Shown one piece after another: positions 58,601 through 64,000 of a stretch of DNA of 64,000 bases. The notes below the pieces were generated by a model. It was given only the letters and a program-made list of their open reading frames with translations. It searched no databases and had not been told where the DNA came from. The stretch comes from Paroedura picta (taxonomy: Eukaryota > Chordata > Lepidosauria > Squamata > Gekkonidae), in the NCBI RefSeq assembly GCF_049243985.1, contig NC_135379.1, forward strand, positions 49,665,001 through 49,729,000. Reading direction: 5' to 3'. The translations under genes were made by a program, and so were the position numbers. Position 1 is the first letter of the stretch. Every line of letters starts with the position of its first letter.

Positions 58601-61600
58601 GGGATGTAGAAATATTTTTTTCCCATTTTATTTCCTTGTAAAAACAGGTAAATCAATAGGGATTTTCGTACGGATAAGTACCCAGTGAACGGTTCGTTTA
58701 GCTTTATACATTGTTCCGGGTGGGCGTTGTATTGGTTTTTCGGAAGTGTTAGACCTGTAAGAGAAAAATTTAAATGGCTGGGAAAGGCCATGGGATGTAG
58801 AAATATTTTTTTCACATTTTATTTCCTTGTAAAAACAGGTAAATCAATAGGGATTTTCGTAGGGATAAGTACCCAGTGAACGGTTCGTTTAGCTTTATAT
58901 ATTGTTCCGGGTGGGCGTTGTATTGGTTTTTCGGAAGTGTTAGACTTGTAAGAGAAAAATTTAAATGGTTGGGAAAGGCCATGGGATGTAGAAATATTTT
59001 TTTCACATTTTATTTCCTTGTAAAAACAGGTAAATCAATAGGGATTTTCGTACGGATTAGTACCCAGTGAATGGTTCGTTTAGCTTTATATATTTTTCCG
59101 GGTGGGCGTTGTATTGGTTTTTCGGAAGTGTTAGACCTGTAAGAGAAAAATTTAAATGGTTGGGAAAGGCCATGGGATGTAGAAATATTTTTTCCCCATT
59201 TTATTTCCTTGTAAAAACAGGTAAATCAATAGGGATTTTCGTACGGATAAGTACCCAGTGAACGGTTCGTTTAGCTTTATATATTGTTCCGGGTGGGCAT
59301 TGTATTGGTTTTTCGGAAGTGTTAGACCTGTAAGAGAAAGATTTTAAAGGTTGGGAAAGGCCATGGGATGTAGAAATATTTTTTTCACATTTTATTTCCT
59401 TGTAAAAACACGTAAATCAATAGGGATTTTCTTACGTCTAAGTACCCAGTGAACAGTTCGTTTAGCTTTATATATTGTTCCGGGAGGGTGTTGTATTGGT
59501 TTTTCGGAAGTGTTAGACCTGTGGGAGAAAAACGGAAGTGGCTGGGAAAGCCCATGGGATGTAGAAATATTTTTTTTACATTTTATTTCCTTGTAAAAAC
59601 AGGTAAATCAATAGGAATTTTCTTACGTCTAAGTACCCAGTGAACGGTTTGTTTAGCTTTATATATTGTTCCGGGAGGGCGTTGTATTGGTTTTTCGGAA
59701 GTGTGAGACCTGTGGGAGAAAAACGGAAGTGGCTGGGAAAGGCCATGGGATGTAGAAATATTTTTTTCACATTTTATTTCCTTGTAAAAACAGGTAAATC
59801 AATAGTGATTTTCGTAGGGATAAGTACCCAGTGAACGGTTCGTTTAGCTTTATATATTGTTCCGGGTGGGCGTTGTATTGGTTTTTCAGAAGTGTTAGAC
59901 CTGTAAGAGAAATATTTTTAAGGTTGGGAAAGGCCATTGGATGTAGAAATATTTTTTTTCACATTTTATTTCCTTGTAAATACAGGTAAATCAATAGGGA
60001 TTTTCTTACGTCTTAGTACCCAGTGAACAGTTCGTTTGGCTTTATATATTGTTCCGGGAGGGTGTTGTTTTGGTTTTTCAGAAGTGTTAGACCTGTGGGA
60101 GAAAAACGGAAGTGGCTGGGAAAGGCCATGGGATGTAGAAATATTTTTTTCACATTTTATTTCCTTGTAAAAACACGTAAATCAATAGGGATTTTCGTAC
60201 AGATAAGTACCCTGTGAACGGTTCGATTAGCTTTATATATTGTTCCGGGTGGGCGTTCTATAGGTTTTTCGGAAGTGTTAGACCTGTGGGAAAAAAACGG
60301 AAGTGGCTGAGAAAGGCCATGGGATGTAGAAATATTTTTTTCCCATTTTATTTCCTTGTAAAAACAGGTAAATCAATAGGGATTTTCGTACGGATAAGTA
60401 CCCAGTGAACGGTTCGTTTAGCTTTATATATTGTTCCGGGTGGGCGTTGTATTGGTTTTTCAGAAGTGTTAGACCTGTAAGAGAAATATTTTAAAGGTTG
60501 GGAAAGGCCATGGGATGTAGAAATATTTTTTTCACATTTTATTTCCTTGTAAATACAGGTAAATCAATAGGGATTTTCTTACGTCTAAGTACCCAGTGTA
60601 CAGTTCGTTTGGCTTTATATATTGTTCCGGGAGGGTGTTGTATTGGTTTTTCAGAAGTGTTAGACCTGTGGGAGAAAAACGGAAGTGGCTGGGAAAGGCC
60701 ATGGGATGTAGAAATATTTTTTTCACATTTTATTTCCTTGTAAAAACACGTAAATCAATAGGGATTTTCGTACGGATAAGTACCCTGTGAACGGTTCGAT
60801 TAGCTTTATATATTGTTCCGGGTGGGCGTTCTATAGGTTTTTCGGAAGTGTTAGACCTGTGGGAGAAAAACGGAAGTGGCTGAGAAAGGCCATGGGATGT
60901 AGAAATATTTTTTTCCCATTTTATTTCCTTGTAAAAACAGGTAAATCAATAGGGATTTTCGTACGGATAAGTACCCAGTGAACGGTTCGTTTAGCTTTAT
61001 ACATTGTTCCGGGTGGGCGTTGTATTGGTTTTTCGGAAGTGTTAGACCTGTAAGAGAAAAATTTAAATGGCTGGGAAAGGCCATGGGATGTAGAAATATT
61101 TTTTTCACATTTTATTTCCTTGTAAAAACAGGTAAATCAATAGGGATTTTCGTAGGGATAAGTACCCAGTGAACGGTTCGTTTAGCTTTATATATTGTTC
61201 CGGGTGGGCGTTGTATTGGTTTTTCGGAAGTGTTAGACTTGTAAGAGAAAAATTTAAATGGTTGGGAAAGGCCATGGGATGTAGAAATATTTTTTTCACA
61301 TTTTATTTCCTTGTAAAAACAGGTAAATCAATAGGGATTTTCGTACGGATTAGTACCCAGTGAATGGTTCGTTTAGCTTTATATATTTTTCCGGGTGGGC
61401 GTTGTATTGGTTTTTCGGAAGTGTTAGACCTGTAAGAGAAAAATTTAAATGGTTGGGAAAGGCCATGGGATGTAGAAATATTTTTTCCCCATTTTATTTC
61501 CTTGTAAAAACAGGTAAATCAATAGGGATTTTCGTACGGATAAGTACCCAGTGAACGGTTCGTTTAGCTTTATATATTGTTCCGGGTGGGCATTGTATTG

Positions 61601-64000
61601 GTTTTTCGGAAGTGTTAGACCTGTAAGAGAAAGATTTTAAAGGTTGGGAAAGGCCATGGGATGTAGAAATATTTTTTTCACATTTTATTTCCTTGTAAAA
61701 ACACGTAAATCAATAGGGATTTTCTTACGTCTAAGTACCCAGTGAACAGTTCGTTTAGCTTTATATATTGTTCCGGGAGGGTGTTGTATTGGTTTTTCGG
61801 AAGTGTTAGACCTGTGGGAGAAAAACGGAAGTGGCTGGGAAAGCCCATGGGATGTAGAAATATTTTTTTTACATTTTATTTCCTTGTAAAAACAGGTAAA
61901 TCAATAGGAATTTTCTTACGTCTAAGTACCCAGTGAACGGTTTGTTTAGCTTTATATATTGTTCCGGGAGGGCGTTGTATTGGTTTTTCGGAAGTGTGAG
62001 ACCTGTGGGAGAAAAACGGAAGTGGCTGGGAAAGGCCATGGGATGTAGAAATATTTTTTTCACATTTTATTTCCTTGTAAAAACAGGTAAATCAATAGTG
62101 ATTTTCGTAGGGATAAGTACCCAGTGAACGGTTCGTTTAGCTTTATATATTGTTCCGGGTGGGCGTTGTATTGGTTTTTCAGAAGTGTTAGACCTGTAAG
62201 AGAAATATTTTTAAGGTTGGGAAAGGCCATTGGATGTAGAAATATTTTTTTTCACATTTTATTTCCTTGTAAATACAGGTAAATCAATAGGGATTTTCTT
62301 ACGTCTTAGTACCCAGTGAACAGTTCGTTTGGCTTTATATATTGTTCCGGGAGGGTGTTGTATTGGTTTTTCAGAAGTGTTAGACCTGTGGGAGAAAAAC
62401 GGAAGTGGCTGGGAAAGGCCATGGGATGTAGAAATATTTTTTTCACATTTTATTTCCTTGTAAAAACACGTAAATCAATAGGGATTTTCGTACAGATAAG
62501 TACCCTGTGAACGGTTCGATTAGCTTTATATATTGTTCCGGGTGGGCGTTCTATAGGTTTTTCGGAAGTGTTAGACCTGTGGGAAAAAAACGGAAGTGGC
62601 TGAGAAAGGCCATGGGATGTAGAAATATTTTTTTCCCATTTTATTTCCTTGTAAAAACAGGTAAATCAATAGGGATTTTCGTACGGATAAGTACCCAGTG
62701 AACGGTTCGTTTAGCTTTATATATTGTTCCGGGTGGGCGTTGTATTGGTTTTTCGGAAGTGTTAGACCTGTAAGAGAAAAATTTTAAAGGTTGGGAAAGG
62801 CCATGGGATGTAGAAATATTTTTTTCACATTTTATTTCCTTGTAAAAACACGTAAATCAATAGGGATTTTCTTACGTCTAAGTACCCAGTGAACAGTTCG
62901 TTTAGCTTTATATATTGTTCCGGGAGGGTGTTGTATTGGTTTTTCGGAAGTGTTAGACCTGTGGGAGAAAAACGGAAGTGGCTGGGAAAGCCCATGGGAT
63001 GTAGAAATATTTTTTTCACATTTTATTTCCTTGTAAAAACAGGTAAATCAATAGGGATTTTCTTACGTCTAAGTACCCTGTGAACGGTTCGTTTAGCTTT
63101 ATATATTGTTCCGGGTGGGCGTTGTATTGGTTTTTTGGAAGTGTTAGACCTGTAAGAGAAAAATTTAAATTGTTGGGAAAGGCCATGGGATGTAGAAATA
63201 TTTTTTTCACATTTTATTTCCTTGTAAAAACAGGTAAATCAATAGTGATTTTCGTAGGGATAAGTACCCAGTGAACGGTTCGTTTAGCTTTATATATTGT
63301 TCTGGGTGGGCGTTGTATTGGTTTTTCAGAAGTGTTAGACCTGTAAGAGAAATATTTTAAAGGTTGGGAAAGGCCATAGGATGTAGAAATATTTTTTTTC
63401 ACATTTTATTTCCTTGTAAATACAGGTAAATCAATAGGGATTTTCTTACGTCTAAGTACCCAGTGAACAGTTCGTTTGGCTTTATATATTGTTCCGGGAG
63501 GGTGTTGTATTGGTTTTTCAGAAGTGTTAGACCTGTGGGAGAAAAACGGAAGTGGCTGGGAAAGGCCATGGGATGTAGAAATATTTTTTTCACATTTTAT
63601 TTCCTTGTAAAAACACGTAAATCAATAGGGATTTTCGTACAGATAAGTACCCTGTGAACGGTTCGATTAGCTTTATATATTGTTCCGGGTGGGCGTTCTA
63701 TAGGTTTTTCGGAAGTGTTAGACCTGTGGGAGAAAAACGGAAGTGGCTGAGAAAGGCCATGGGATGTAGAAATATTTTTTCCCCATTTTATTTCCTTGTA
63801 AAAACAGGTAAATCAATAGGGATTTTCGTACGGATAAGTACCCAGTGAACGGTTCGTTTAGCTTTATATATTGTTCCGGGTGGGCGTTGTATTGGTTTTT
63901 CGGAAGTGTTAGACCTGTAAGAGAAAAATTTTAAAGGTTGGGAAAGGCCATGGGATGTAGAAATATTTTTTTCACATTTTATTTCCTTGTAAAAACACGT
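49651..64000. repeat. 191-bp satellite array with higher-order structure
   Basis: About 75 head-to-tail monomers of roughly 191 bp (for example, ATTTCCTTGT recurs at 63599, 63790 and 63981). Each contains 'ctttatatattgttccggg', 'gaagtgttagacctgt', 'ggccatgggatgtagaaata' and 'cacattttatttccttgta'. Variants recur in ordered series: the 51745-52891 block repeats 1,147 bp later, the 58.2-60.5 kb block repeats 2,293 bp later, and 54.3-55.8 kb repeats 2,864 bp later. The array leaves the window on the right. I see no CENP-B box. Open frames of 64 codons on both strands start mostly at GTG and span just over one monomer, so they are not genes. Confidence 0.96.

Noticed and set aside
49651-64000. Dozens of 64-codon open frames on both strands of the satellite, overlapping by GTGA
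   Set aside because: They start mostly at GTG, span one 191-bp monomer plus four bases and occur in every copy on both strands; the period, not selection, creates them.
49651-64000. CENP-B box in the satellite monomer
   Set aside because: No match to the TTCG-N4-A-N2-CGGG pattern on either strand in the monomers I read.

Overview
This window is vertebrate nuclear DNA, most likely from a squamate reptile (lizard; a gecko is my best guess but is not proven). The basis is the repeat fauna: Sauria-type SINEs with an ACCTTT tail, a CR1 LINE ending in the ATTCTATG octamer, L2-like LINE ends with ATT tails, many palindromic hAT MITEs with 8-bp target duplications, and PIF/Harbinger elements. No bacterial, viral or CRISPR features were seen.

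Host genes occupy 4.2-19.1 kb. PSMA2 (20S proteasome subunit alpha-2) lies on the minus strand with all eight coding exons intact (234 aa). It is head-to-head with MRPL32 (mitochondrial ribosomal protein bL32m) on the plus strand, whose three coding exons are intact (177 aa). The pair is adjacent in the same arrangement in mammals, so this is a conserved syntenic block. The shared 5' region has been stretched to about 1.25 kb by transposon debris. A GC-rich patch at 1-850 may be the promoter or first exon of the next gene to the left.

From 19 to 49 kb I found no further host exons. This stretch is transposon-rich: an apparently complete CR1 LINE with both ORFs open and an 8-bp target duplication (23526-27857); a PIF/Harbinger transposon with three genes (39448 to about 44600), namely a DDE transposase, a Myb/SANT-like coiled-coil protein and a convergent proline-rich protein; two sibling ~0.9-kb Harbinger MITEs with 3-bp target duplications; and many SINE and hAT copies, several nested.

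From about 49651 to the right edge the sequence is one uninterrupted satellite array of a ~191-bp monomer (about 75 copies). It is organised into higher-order blocks of 6, 12 and 15-16 monomers that are themselves duplicated. The short reading frames on both strands of this array are by-products of the repeat, not genes.
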